In this document: positions 32,156-43,100 of the stretch, piece after piece
How positions within the stretch are numbered: the first letter of the stretch is position 1
Layout: every line of letters starts with the position of its first letter
Assembly: GCA_033064195.1 (NCBI GenBank)
Contig: JARBJD010000024.1
Coordinates: 248,001-312,000 of the forward strand
Reading direction: 5' to 3'
Source of the DNA: Blattamonas nauphoetae
Lineage: Eukaryota > Preaxostyla > Oxymonadida
DNA: 64,000 nt
The notes under the pieces: model-generated
What the model saw: the letters and a program-made list of their open reading frames with translations, nothing else
Told to the model about the DNA's origin: nothing
Databases searched by the model: none
Translations under genes and position numbers: made by a program

Positions 32156-32988
32156 TCAAAATGACGATGAACGACCAAGGAACAAGTAAGCCCGTGCAGA
32201 AAGACAGAAAAAGAGATGCAGATGTTGAGGCTCGTCGTTCATTTCTTCGAATGGGACAGTGACGAAGTACAACAGATAGGGATGGACGAACTTGTTCTTC
32301 CTATCTGCCCAGCGGAAGGACGGGAAGGCGTTGTGGAGGAGGATGTCAGTGCCTGTAAACGAGCCACTTCGGCACCACACACAATCATTCCCTCTCGTCG
32401 CCCCTTTAACCGAATTCCGTGTTCCTCCCTTCTTCTCCTTCCGAGAAGCCTTCCCGACGCTCCCTGCCACTGTCACGTCTCGTTCAGTCCTCTTCCATCC
32501 TTCACAAAGCGAGGGTCTCTTCGTTCGAGAGCAGAGTTCGACATTCTTCCCAGTCCAGATTCAATACACTTGATACATCCTGCCAAATTGTGTTTGTCCA
32601 GCAGGGAATTCCATTCCGACTTCAGATAGCTGACAGACAGCCACTCACCACCGACCCCACTCCCCAACTGCGACGGAGCAGCGATTGCGGGACGATGCTC
32701 ACAGGCGAGACAGGTGCCACTGTCCGACGTGTCAGCACCACACTCAACACTTCCCCCAAACAGCATGTGAGTGTGTGGCTTCTGTGAGTCACCTTTTCTC
32801 GTTGCTTTCAGAATCATCGTTTTCCGTCCCTGTGTCTGGCATGGTTGTGAGAGTGACGAGATGAAACGCAGTGCGAGAAAGGGAGAGGTTCGTGAGATAT
32901 CAGGAGCGGGAACAGAATCAGACGAGATGAAGGAAATCGGATGCAGATGTACTGTCGCTTCGAATGAATAGTTTTTATCATGTGGCAC
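32156..32988 (-). other. Unidentified coding-like region, two overlapping minus-strand frames
   Basis: The frame 32988-32473 (171 codons) contains SYLKSEWNSLLDKHNLAGCI. A different frame, 32476-32156, contains WADRKNKFVHPYLLYFVTV and ends LFLGRSSSF. A frameshift or a short intron near 32470 could connect them, but no clean splice pair is evident. The end (MNDEPQHLHL) resembles the sequence just 3' of the family B gene at 14780-14815, so this may be a relic of a duplicated flank. Product unknown. Confidence 0.35.
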
Positions 32989-32989
32989 A

Positions 32990-33045
32990 CCGAGTGTGGT
33001 GAAGGGAGAGGCAGATGGGAGTGGGAGGGTGTGGCGACGGAGCAG
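32990..33045 (+). repeat. Single diverged copy of the 38-bp minisatellite unit
   Basis: One unit resembling the arrays at 17.8 and 26.9 kb (GAAGGGAGAGGCAGATGGGA and following bases), not tandemly repeated. It sits 3' of A5 at a position comparable with the arrays 3' of A1 and A3. Confidence 0.6.
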
Positions 33046-33425
33046 GGATCGAGAACGACCATCAATTCGATCATGACATCTTCCGATCTTTCCGAATCAT
33101 CGTCCGAAGTGTCGGTCGAGCGAGGGAGATCCAGAATGCGGAGGGAGAGAGTGAAGACGGTGGGAGGAGAGCATCAGATTGAGAAATGGTCTGAAATCGA
33201 CCAGCATGAACAAGAGCGACTCGCTGTCATCCACAATCGATGAGGGGTGGCGAAGGAGAGAGAGAGTGTGGCGACCATCGAGCGAGAATCCCAACCGCTC
33301 CGGCAAACGAAACCATGATGTGATGCCAGAACAGACAAAGATCACACAAACAGTGTTTTTTGTCCAAAAGAAGGCAGTAACAGTTCGAGAGATTCGCTTG
33401 TTCAGGTCTGATTCTATTCCTGCTA

Positions 33426-34487
33426 TCAAAGGTTCATGCCTTGCAGGTTGCTCCAATCGATCGAGTTTGCTGCAATAAGCTGTCCCCCAACTTCGTTATG
33501 GTCGTTTAGCCTTTTTTGTTCCATCACATCATCAATGCCCTCCATTCTCAACATTCGATGCACCTTCTTCCCCATCTGCCGTTCTCCTCCCCTTCCTCTG
33601 TTCCATTCCCGCTGGACAGAGTTCATGTCAGCCAGAAAAGCCCAGATTGAGCGATCATGCTCGAAGAACGCGAGACAACTTGGGATCGTGGAAAATACTG
33701 GCAGAACCAGAACAAATTCCATCGTTGGTTGATAATATGGACATATCTCGAGGAATGTGGCAAGCAAGTCCATAAATTCACACGATAGTACTCCATCCAT
33801 GATCGAATATCGGTTCACGCACAAATGACGAATATACTTCTCGCATGGTGCCACAACTTGCTGCAGAACTGACTCGTGAACAGCTTGTTGTTCTTTCTCA
33901 TCTTCAATCTTGAGTTGTGGGAGACCACCTGGAGTAACGATCCAGAGAGTGTCCCGGACTATTTTCAGGAGATAGACGTGGATATCAACTGCTTCTGTCA
34001 CAGAGAGAGACAGTGGATTGATAGTGGAGATGATTTGATGGATCAGATCAGCGTTGACGAGGGTTAGATGGACTTTAGCTGAACAGTTCATGACGAGTGT
34101 TTTGAGCAGCTTCATTGTTGTTGTGACGATCGCATGGCTGGATGTGGAAAGGAGAACCGCAATGGATTGTACGAAAGTTGCCAAAGAATCATCAGGTGAC
34201 GATGCAAAACTGCCGAGGAAAGCATCTGCTGAGTCTTCCCCTAAAGGAGACACAGATTCCAGACATTTCACAGCTTTCACTTCCAGAGAGTCATTAAGTG
34301 CAGGTTGGAACTTCACAGTGGCAACGAGAGATAGATAGACAACTGCTTGTTCGTCGAGAGATTCAAGAAGACATTCATCCCAATTCAGGAAAGGAGAGCA
34401 ATCCACTGAAAAGGGCAACTGAACGGAGGACCAATTAGAGCGTGGTATATATGGGGAGGTCTCTTTTGTATTGATTATCGTGTTCAT
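33426..34487 (-). CDS. Family A protein A5, single exon, 353 aa
   Basis: ATG at 34487 (MNTIINTKETSPYIPRS), stop at 33426 (NLQGMNL). The upstream motif is 23 bp before the ATG. It has the family landmarks CSPFLNWDE, QAVVYLSLVATVKFQPALN, TTTMKLLKTLVMNCSAK, EQQAVHESVLQQVVAPCEKY, YQPTMEFVLVLPVFS and LRMEGIDDVMEQK. It is full length. It is divergently arranged with A6, only 187 bp between the two ATGs, and the two N-termini (MNTIIN / MNPIIN) are the most alike of the set, suggesting an inverted duplication. Confidence 0.86.
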   Translation of the reverse strand: MNTIINTKETSPYIPRSNWSSVQLPFSVDCSPFLNWDECLLESLDEQAVVYLSLVATVKFQPALNDSLEVKAVKCLESVSPLGEDSADAFLGSFASSPDDSLATFVQSIAVLLSTSSHAIVTTTMKLLKTLVMNCSAKVHLTLVNADLIHQIISTINPLSLSVTEAVDIHVYLLKIVRDTLWIVTPGGLPQLKIEDEKEQQAVHESVLQQVVAPCEKYIRHLCVNRYSIMDGVLSCEFMDLLATFLEICPYYQPTMEFVLVLPVFSTIPSCLAFFEHDRSIWAFLADMNSVQREWNRGRGGERQMGKKVHRMLRMEGIDDVMEQKRLNDHNEVGGQLIAANSIDWSNLQGMNL

Positions 34488-34510
34488 ACGAAGTCAACCA
34501 GAGATTTGAC

Positions 34511-34525
34511 ACTCGTTATGGGTCA
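34511..34525 (-). promoter_or_regulatory. Family A upstream motif before A5
   Basis: TGACCCATAACGAGT on the minus strand, 23 bp upstream of the ATG at 34487; faces the plus-strand motif at 34637-34651. Confidence 0.7.
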
Positions 34526-34636
34526 GATCAAAGTGGCCATGAAGAGCTTCATCTTTTGATTCTCCGCTGCTGTCAATCGCTTCTTTCAACAAGTTCTAAA
34601 CCATCTATCTTTGATTATTTCATTCACTCCCAACCC

Positions 34637-34651
34637 CGACCCATAACGAGT
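34637..34651 (+). promoter_or_regulatory. Family A upstream motif before A6
   Basis: CGACCCATAACGAGT on the plus strand, 23 bp upstream of the ATG at 34675. With the opposite motif at 34511-34525 it forms a bidirectional intergenic region. Confidence 0.7.
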
Positions 34652-34674
34652 GTCATTCCTCAAATCCCAATTGA

Positions 34675-35748
34675 ATGAACCCGATAATCAATATAACAGG
34701 CACCTCCTCAAGTCAAGCACACTCTGATTTATCCTCCCCTCATTTCTCACTCTCAATGGATTGCTCAGCGTTCCTGAATTGGGGCGAAGATAACCATCGA
34801 TCTGTCGACGAAAAGGCAGTTATCGTTCGGTCTCTCGTCGCCACATTGAAGTTTCAGCCTGCACTTGATGTCTCTCTTGAAGCTAAAGCCGTGAAACTAC
34901 TGGAATCTGTGGACCCGGAGGATAAGGAATCAGCCGATGCTTTCCTATGCAGCTTTGGGCGAACCATTGAAAAATCTTCGACTAAATTCATCCAGTCCAT
35001 TGTAGTGCTCACTTCATCTCCCAATCGGGCCATCACCACAGCAACAATGAAGATGCTCAGACGTTTGATCGCAACGTGTCCGGACGAAGTCCATCTTTCG
35101 CTCATCACAGCTGATCTGATCCCTCAACTCATCATCACTCTCAATCCACAATCAGTTCCATTGTCAGATTGTGAAGATATCCACATCAACCTCATGAAAA
35201 TCGTCTTCGGTTCACTCTGGCTCGCAACTCCCCGTGGTATCAGACAACTCGGAATTGAAGATGGTAATGAACAACAAGCTGTTCATGAGATAGTTATGAA
35301 GCAAGTTCTGACACCTTCGGAGAAGTATATTTGGCATTTGTGCGTGAACCGCTATTCGATCGTCGATGGTAAGCTATCTGAGACTTTTCTTACCCTCCTT
35401 CCCCGACTCCTCCGAATATGTCCTTATTATCAACCGACGATGGATTTTGTTCTTCATATGCCTGTATTTCTTGCGATCCCGAGTTGCCTCACATTCTTCG
35501 AAGATGAAGACTCAATCTGGGATTTTCTGTCTGACATGATCGATGCTCAGCGGGAGCGGAACGAAACAGGGGAAACTGTGCAGCAGATGTGGAGGAAAAT
35601 GCAGCGGATGTTGAGAATGGAGGGCATCGATGAAATGATTGAACAAAAGCTGCAAAATGACCAAAAGGAATTGAGCGGAAGATTGATTGTTGACAGATCG
35701 ATCAGATGGAACAATCAGCAGGGCATGAACCATCTAGAGCTTTGGTAG
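34675..35748 (+). CDS. Family A protein A6, single exon, 357 aa
   Basis: ATG at 34675 (MNPIINITGTSSSQAHSD), stop at 35746-35748 (GMNHLELW). This is the only family A copy on the plus strand. All landmarks are present: CSAFLNWGED, KAVIVRSLVATLKFQPALD, TTATMKMLRRLIATC, EQQAVHEIVMKQVLTPSEKY, YQPTMDFVLHMPVFL, LRMEGIDEMIEQKL. It is helical, with no signal peptide or catalytic motif. Downstream it is followed by the R segment, as is A3 in mirror orientation. Confidence 0.87.
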   Translation: MNPIINITGTSSSQAHSDLSSPHFSLSMDCSAFLNWGEDNHRSVDEKAVIVRSLVATLKFQPALDVSLEAKAVKLLESVDPEDKESADAFLCSFGRTIEKSSTKFIQSIVVLTSSPNRAITTATMKMLRRLIATCPDEVHLSLITADLIPQLIITLNPQSVPLSDCEDIHINLMKIVFGSLWLATPRGIRQLGIEDGNEQQAVHEIVMKQVLTPSEKYIWHLCVNRYSIVDGKLSETFLTLLPRLLRICPYYQPTMDFVLHMPVFLAIPSCLTFFEDEDSIWDFLSDMIDAQRERNETGETVQQMWRKMQRMLRMEGIDEMIEQKLQNDQKELSGRLIVDRSIRWNNQQGMNHLELW

Positions 35749-35879
35749 ACTCGGACAAGAACCAGCGATCATTACGGAATGTTTCTGGCTTCTTTTGAAC
35801 AACAAACACTGTTTGTGTGTGATATTTGTCGGTTCTAACATCACATCGTGATTTCGTTTTCGGGAACGATTGAGATTCT

Positions 35880-36600
35880 CCGTCACTCATCATCATACGC
35901 TCCCACTCCTCCCAAATCCAACACCTCCATCCTCGCTGTTTGTGGCAACATCATTGTTTCCTGATTGCTCGACGAAATCCTCCTCTCTTCATGATTCGTT
36001 CCGATCATGAAATGGGATTTCAGAATGCTCCCACGTCGACGATGATCTTGGACGATTTGAGAAGACGGAAGAACCAAAATGCTTCGTCATGCAGATCAGC
36101 CACTTCCTGTTCACTCTCTACTCGACCAGAGATGCAGAACCAACCTTTCTGACAACTGTTGTGCATCACCCGTGCCCCGTGGAGTGTTGTGGACTCTCTC
36201 CCGTTTTCCTTGTGACATTTGTCTCTTCGATGAACTTGCGTGTTGCTTGGAATGAACACGACACGATCTTTGCCCACGTCCTTCCACCAGCCGACCCTTT
36301 CATCCACCCTTCGTCAGCCAACCACGCTTGGACGGACACTCGAGACCAATTTACTGTATTTGTGAGACTTCCTTCCGACTCCCTCCTCGTGTGTACTGTT
36401 TCAACGGGCAAAACGACAAACAAACGATGCCGGTCTTCTCCCAAAGACCTTTCAACCGAATCGTTGATGCTCAGACACCTCTCGTCAATCCTCGTCGTTC
36501 CGATCTCCTCTTTCGGAAACACCGTTCTCGGAGTTGGGAGTCGGTGGGTGTGGAAGATGTCGAGGAGGAAGTTGGAAGTGACTGAGAGTTGAAGTCAATT
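35880..36600 (+). repeat. R segment downstream of A6
   Basis: Close copy of the R segment at 27300-27900 in opposite orientation. The match fades at about 36325, where the other copy runs into its minisatellite. A plus frame is open from 36089 to 36592 (167 codons, including FTVFVRLPSDSLLVCTVSTG) and minus frames are open too, so coding status is unclear. Confidence 0.55.
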
Positions 36601-37060
36601 TGGAACGCTCACTCGCCACTATGCCTTTTCTTGCATCACTCTTCTCTGTCTCATTGGTTCATCCGTTGTTCATGGAAGTGTATCTGTTGTCTTTCCTTTT
36701 CGCTCGTTCCAATTCGTCCTCTACTTTCATGAATCGTCTCTATATTCGTTGTCTCCATTTTACTGTTCCGTTTGGACTGAATTTTCATCTCAGCATTTCT
36801 CGTTCGATGCATCTACACAACGGTGAGGAAAATACAAATGAGTGTCTGATGGGCTGGGACTCTCCAAAATGAATCGTGGGTGTGATCGTTCAGACAAAAC
36901 CATCTCAACAGTCGTACAAGGTCACTTCCACCTCTTTCTTCCGTGCAATCAATCCCCACATAGTCAATACAATGGAAACTTTCTCGAGATATTTTCTTTC
37001 TCTTAATAACCGTGTAAAGGACGGAACCACTCTTGGAAAGTCAGCCACCCACCGAGCATG
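36600..37060. other. No supported gene
   Basis: A plus frame of 90 codons (36600-36872) with a hydrophobic start (MERSLATMPFLASLFSVSLV) is the only candidate. It has no relatives in the window, and I do not call it. Confidence 0.3.
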
Positions 37061-38589
37061 TGTGGGGTTCCGGTCCCAATGGGCACCATCTCTCAAAATT
37101 TAAAAACACTTTAATTTAACCTTCACCAATACATAACCTGTGTCCGTTTTTGTATATAATTAGTCCTTTTTGTGAAATGATGAAACAAAACAAAGGTGTC
37201 GTTTGAATCCGTGAGCTATTTCTCTCCTTCCCTCTCCTCGAAGATTGATTCAGAAAAACGTTCATCGTCACAATCAAGACATGATGGACTCGTAGAATGC
37301 GCCTGTCAATGGATCTTCGTGGATGTTGTATTTCAACTTGGGTTTGATCAACATGTCTTTTTTTCATACAACACTATCAATCGTAAGTTTGTATTTCTCT
37401 AGTTGTCACTCTATTTTCTCTCGGAATCATCTCGTTCTCTGTTCATAGTTGTCTCAATAAAGCTGACTCTTGATGTGTTTAAGTTCACTCACGAACACAA
37501 CACAATGGATATCAGGAGCCTCAGACCATCATATCAGTTGATGGACCGAATCAAAAAGTCGGAACAGTCGCAAATGTGAAGATCAACGGGATGGTCCGCA
37601 ATCTTTATCCCTCTGAACGGCAACCATCCTTTAATATCATTCAAAACCAGAATTCAACCAATCTAAGCTCAAGATCGTCAATGTCTTTGTCGATCTGATC
37701 GATGGCAAAGGGAGTTTTGACCTTCATAACATGTTCTTGGATTGTTGTGACCCTCTCAAAAGTTTGCTCTCCATTGTTCTTTTAGTCTCATGCAATCATA
37801 GTGGCTAGGCGACTTATCACATGTGAATCTATTGTTCGATTCGATATCTTCAAACAGACAGTCATGAACATGGAAAACGAAGGTGAGATGTCATCAAACT
37901 CTCTTTCCTTTCATACTCCGAATTAACAAAGTGAATGTTCCTGAAAACTCTGGAGATGCCTTCTTTTCTTCAATCAAAACATGACGCAAAAATGTGGATG
38001 ATTCCACTTTGGAAATATCCCAGTATGATCGTTGGACCTCAAACAATGAATCGCGTTTTCTTCCTTATCTCCTTTGTTTGATTCTCCCTCGTTCAATCTC
38101 TTCATTTCTCTCTTTCCCCTCTTCCTCAGCAGGTTCCTTTCATCGCTCAATTTGAAGATCACACCTTGATCAGCCATTCTGAACCAGTCTCCACAAATAT
38201 ACCAATTCACGTTTTAAACAGCCAACAATTCCACATTCCTCGGGCATCTTTCAATAATATCTCGTTCAACCAAATGCCTCTTCTCAAACGATCACTGAAC
38301 CATCTGAATCTGAACACCCATTTTGATCATGCTTGTTGAGCATGACCTATTCATCTGATAGTCAGGAGGAAACGAATTCGGACTCTTTCTGTGTCTTCTG
38401 TGGAAGTACCTTCTTGAAATTATCACTGTCACGTTTATTGCCATGATGGAGTGTTGAGATCGATCCGTGTTTTCTCACCGTTCAAGACCATTTCACTATT
38501 TTTGGACATCATATGTTGGTTTATTTCTCTAACATGTTTACATTGAGCTATTTGAAATGGAGACTGCCCATTGGGACCGGAGCCCCACA
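37061..38589. mobile_element. Possible 1.5-kb element bounded by 24-bp inverted repeats
   Basis: Bases 37061-37084 and 38566-38589 are inverted copies with one mismatch (GCCCATTGGGACCGG core, then AACCCCACA or AGCCCCACA). The interior is AT-rich with no ORF over about 80 codons. No target duplication could be fixed because MITE copy 2 is inserted directly at the right boundary. Confidence 0.4.
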
Positions 38590-39075
38590 CAGTCATGGAC
38601 AAAAGTTTTCGGTTTTCCTGTCCAGAAACACTGAGTGGTGAGATTTCGTTTTTGTTTAGTCGGACACTTCATCATCCAAAAAGAACATTGTGGCGAGAAA
38701 ACCAGAGCGAACGGTTGTTTCGTAGTGGAGATACAGAGGAACGAAGAGTCTGAAAAAAAGTGACAAAAATAAGTGCTCAACCACAATCGACCATTTTTCA
38801 CACAGTGAGAGGTTGTGAAGAGATTAGATCATTTTTGCCGAAATATACGAGATCCTCCGACTCTTCCGCAAGAAAAAGCGAACATTCGCAAAAAAACTTC
38901 TACAGTGGAAAGGTTCGCATTTCTCACCCACAAACTGTAGACAAGTCTACCAACCTCGATGCGTGTCGATGTCATGTCACCTCCACACATGTGAAGTTTC
39001 AGCATCGAACTCCTTTCCCAATTCGTCACACCAGACTTTGAGCTTTTTCCTGCCGACCACTTTTGTCCATGACTA
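38590..39075 (+). mobile_element. MITE copy 2 (486 bp)
   Basis: Same length and orientation as copy 1 at 135-620 and roughly 88 percent identical by eye. Ends CAGTCATGGAC (38590) and GTCCATGACTA (39075), the last base altered from G. Flanked by ACA at 38587-38589 and 39076-39078, a 3-bp target duplication. It lies just upstream of the family A/B-like fragment at 39160. No coding capacity is recognised, although one minus-strand frame of about 60 codons is shared with copy 1. Confidence 0.82.
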
Positions 39076-39159
39076 ACATGTATTCTATTGAAGAAAGTCC
39101 GCGATGAAATACACCGGCCATAAACACTGCAACACTTTCTTCCTTCTCTTGTCCCAACT

Positions 39160-39873
39160 CCTGAAGGGTCATGCCTCGGTTTCCTGAGATGTGTTGAAAC
39201 CCTTATCTTGTGTTCGAATAAGACAATTGTTCATGAAGCATACTTAATTCTGTTTGCAATTGAACGCAATCTCCTGGATTCGAGTAGAAACAGCGTCAAA
39301 TTCGCTTATCTTACAGTTTCCGATGTCAGGACGAGCACTGTACGTAATTTCACTGTTGAAAGCGTTCTTCCCCCTTTGGAACCGTTTCTTGAATCGATAT
39401 TCAAGAATAGACGCAACACCATCAAGAGGTCCTTTTTTGGTGATTTCATTCATCTCCTGAGTGAGATGATGAAATTCTCCCCATTCCTGGAACTACTATC
39501 CCAGTTCGTCCTTTCGTCATCATTTGCTTTGACATGCACAGATTGTCTTCTTTTACTGGAATCAGACGATAAGACTTCCATACTTCTTAAAAGCTGGAAG
39601 GAAGGACAGGAGATTTGGACAAAGAATGGGGAGGCTATTGTGAAGCGAGGAACAGCCATTCTGATCAAGCTGAATGAGGAAGGTCTTGCTGACATTGAGG
39701 AGATCAACATTCGAACCCACACTAAGATGAGAGGGACTGTTGTATTCTTTGTTGATGATGAAGAAGACAGAAGTGAAGACGATGATGAAGAAGGAAGTGA
39801 AGACGATGATGAAGAAGGAAGTGAAGACGATGATGAAGAAGGAAGTGAAGACGATGATGAAGAAGGAAGTTAA
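39160..39873 (+). pseudogene. Family A/B-like C-terminal part with acidic 21-bp repeats
   Basis: The frame opens near 39180 (FLRCVETLILCSNKTIVHEA). It aligns with the last half of family A: LPPLEPFLESIFKNRR at the place of the APSEKY segment, SWKEGQEIWTKNGEAIVKRG, and NEEGLADIEEINIR at the place of the RMEGIEDVIE hallmark. It then runs into GSEDDDE repeats. The 5' half is missing; MITE copy 2 lies just upstream. In the repeat two of the five units carry TAA, so the frame ends at 39873 and a further DDDEETTSNSEEVM is no longer read. It may be a relic or may use an undetected 5' exon. Confidence 0.55.
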
Positions 39874-39915
39874 GACGATGATGAAGAAGGAAGTTAAGAC
39901 GATGATGAAGAAACC
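39775..39915 (+). repeat. 21-bp tandem repeat coding for an acidic tail
   Basis: Units of GAAGGAAGTGAAGACGATGA type, period 21 bp, five to six copies. In the last two copies GTGAAG has become GTTAAG, placing TAA in frame. Confidence 0.8.
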
Positions 39916-40114
39916 ACTTCGAATAGTGAAGAAGTCATGTAAACGCCATTTCAGTTTTCTCGATCATGGTTTTCATGAATCAGAATCACGTTTAAATTCG
40001 TTTTTATATCTGATGAGCGTTCAAACGCTTGAACGACAGCTCATGAGTGAAATGAATGTGGATCATTACCATAACTCACTTCTTTACGTAAATCGACATT
40101 CACAGATTCATTGA

Positions 40115-43100
40115 ATGTTCCACTCTATTTTTCTGTGCGTCGTTCATATCGCTTTCAGTTCTCTCTTTCATCCCCCTTACATGGATGCTATTCCTCTTGA
40201 CGTTATCTTGAGTCATTCTCCAGATCCGAATGGACTGCAGCCACAGAATGTATTCAACCTCCAAAACGTTCTGTATTATGCAGAATCTCTCCCACTTGAA
40301 TCAATGTCGATGAAATTGATTGGATTATCCTCAACAACCATCCAACATTTCTCTCCTAATTCACTCCCTTCAAACGAAGGTATTAATTCAGGGCAACCGC
40401 GGAGCCCACACAAAATAGATAAAGACACACTTATTTGTCTCCACAATTCCACTGTGTCACTTGTTTCTATTCATTTTAATTTGTCGCCTCATCGTATTCA
40501 AAATACTGGCACACTTTGGCACAAATCTCGCCTGAAACGATTCCCATCATTGTCAACAATCATTGGGTCATCCTTATCTGTTGATTGTTGCTTCATCAAC
40601 ATCTCTACTGGATCATCTCCATTCATCTTGAAATCAGATCCATCACGCTCGTCCACGTCGTCCGTACATCTCATCAGAACGACTATACGACCAGAAGATG
40701 TTGTCTTACCACCACTGACCCGCATTTCATCATCTCACCTCCCGTCATCATTCACCATCACAGCATCATCGATGTCATTCTCCTCTCAGACACTGACAAA
40801 TGGAAATTCCCTCCTATTCGGTCTTTCTTCCCCTCAAAATAGTGAGAAGTCCAATGTGGAGCTTTTTTCATGTCTGATATCCACTTCACTATCCAACATG
40901 ACATCGACTCACAACACCCACACGGAGTCCGATTCTCGCCTGTCCCAGACCTGTCTCGGAGTTTCAGTCAAGGAAAGCATTGGTACCCTCCAAGGGACCA
41001 TGATACAAGACGTGAATGCCGGTGGTTCCCTCCTTTGCCAGAACTCCACGTTCTCAAAATGTGAATCCACAAACTACAACATAATCGACTCCTACATCAT
41101 GTCGACATACGGATACTTCCTCAAAAAGTACCTGAAACACTTTCATCCGCCATATACCTTCTCCAAGCGGACATACTCACAGGAGGACTTCCACTCCTAT
41201 TGGTCAATCGGCAGTGGAACCGAGATCAGTCCTCCGTCCATTTACCGATATGCAACAAGTGTCACACCTGTTTCCTACATTGATTGCACGTTTTCACAGA
41301 TGATTGAGAACCCATCTCCTCCTTACGATGTTGGAGGAAGCGCCATCTTCTACAGAAGTAAATCCCCGTTAACAATTACCCGCTCTCGATTTTCAGAATG
41401 TAAAACAGCACAAGGAGCTGGCGGGGCCATAAATTTGAATGATCAAACCAATTATGGACCCACTGTAGTGATCACGTCATCCAACTTCACAAAATGCTCT
41501 GCACAGCAAAGCGGAGGTGCCATCCAATTACAATCAACCGGACAGAATTCCATCACATATTGTCTATTTGAAGAAAACACTGTCGATGGGAATGGAGGTG
41601 GAGTTAACACTGATAAATGCGAAGTCTTTTTCACGAAGTTCGTCTCAAACAGGGCGAGCTCATCAGGAGCACTCCATGGCCACAATCTTTCTCTGATGTT
41701 CTGCCACTTCTGGAACAATACTAACTCCAACGGATATTCGGATTCGACTGCTCTTGACTTTGCGAATCAGTCGCCTGCGGTATTCGGGAACACACAATCG
41801 ACAGATCGAGATGCTGAGACGTCCGATGTGTTGTTCGTTCTGAGCGGAGGTCAGGAGGGGACTTGTTTGTTTGATGATCCATGCGGATCATTGGGTGTGG
41901 CAGTGAGCAAGATACCAGTTGACGAACACCGAGATCTCAGAATTCGGGCTGGTTCGTTCGATGCCGTCACTCTCCAGAAAGCATGCGACGTCAAGATCAT
42001 ACAGCAATTTACAGAGGACGTCGTGAATGAAGTTGAGCAAGTCGTGTCATTCTCACTCAGTGTTCCCGTGGAAGCAACAATCATTTTATTCGTCATGTCG
42101 TTATCGCCTCTTAAAGGACACCCAATCATCTCCTGTACGTTTGCACCAGCACTCATCACACTCGAAAACATCCGACTTACTCACTTGACAGGTATCACAT
42201 TGTCGCCTTTCATCTTTTCTGCCGGAACGGTCACAATTACGGTCTGTCGATTCGAAGAAATCAAACTGTCGTCAGCTCCGATCATCGCCGTCTCTGGTTT
42301 GGATACATCTGTGGTACTCACGAACACGTTCTTCAGAGACCTCACAAGCACAGCAAGTGTCATCACTGTCGTCGACTCCTCTCTGGATGTCTCTTCGTGC
42401 CTATTTCGCTCTCTGACACGAACAGTGGGTGAGGGAGCAGCTGCTATCGATGCAACAAACGCACGCCTCCGCATCTCATCGTCTTTTGCTTATTGCCGCT
42501 CTCAGACAGGGAAATCTGGAGCGATGTCTCTCCGACAGATTGACCCGATTTGCTTTGAATGGTCCCAAAACTCGTTTCTTGGAAATCGAGGCAAAGACGA
42601 CAGCGTTGCCCACGACATTTACGTTTCAGATTTTGATTTTGACGTGTCCTTGTTCCCTTCCTTAGTCTCAACAAGTGCCTTCCCTTCGGTTGTCGACAAG
42701 ACTGGATCGAAAATCTCCCTTCGGCCATTTTCGGATCTCTGCGTGTTCGAAGACGACTCAGACAGTCTTGAACAGTTCTATTACCTCGGTTCTGTCAATC
42801 TCAAAGATCTTGATCAATTCAACTTCACTGCAATGATTTTGTTCTCAGACAGCTTCCAACTTAGTCTTTACGCGACCATCCCTCTCGATCTCTTTCTGAA
42901 ACCGGTTGTCGTCGGAGATTCCGAGGCAATCGTCATCGACGCTCAAGGTCGCAGTTCATACTCAACCATAACCCAAGCCAGCGGAACTTCGGGATCACTC
43001 TTCACATTCGAGTCACACTCAACAATGAATCCACTAAAGCTCACGTTCATCCACTCCTCCCAACAACGCAGTCCAATGTTCAACATCGCTGAAGACGCGA

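Noticed and set aside
32156-32629. Plus-strand ORFs over 32216-32629
   Set aside because: They overlap minus-strand frames that look more protein-like, and neither strand has homology within the window; left unassigned.
39740-40114. 124-codon ORF with Lys/Met repeats just before the giant gene
   Set aside because: It is the shifted frame of the acidic 21-bp repeat; the GSEDDDE frame is the one continuous with upstream homology.
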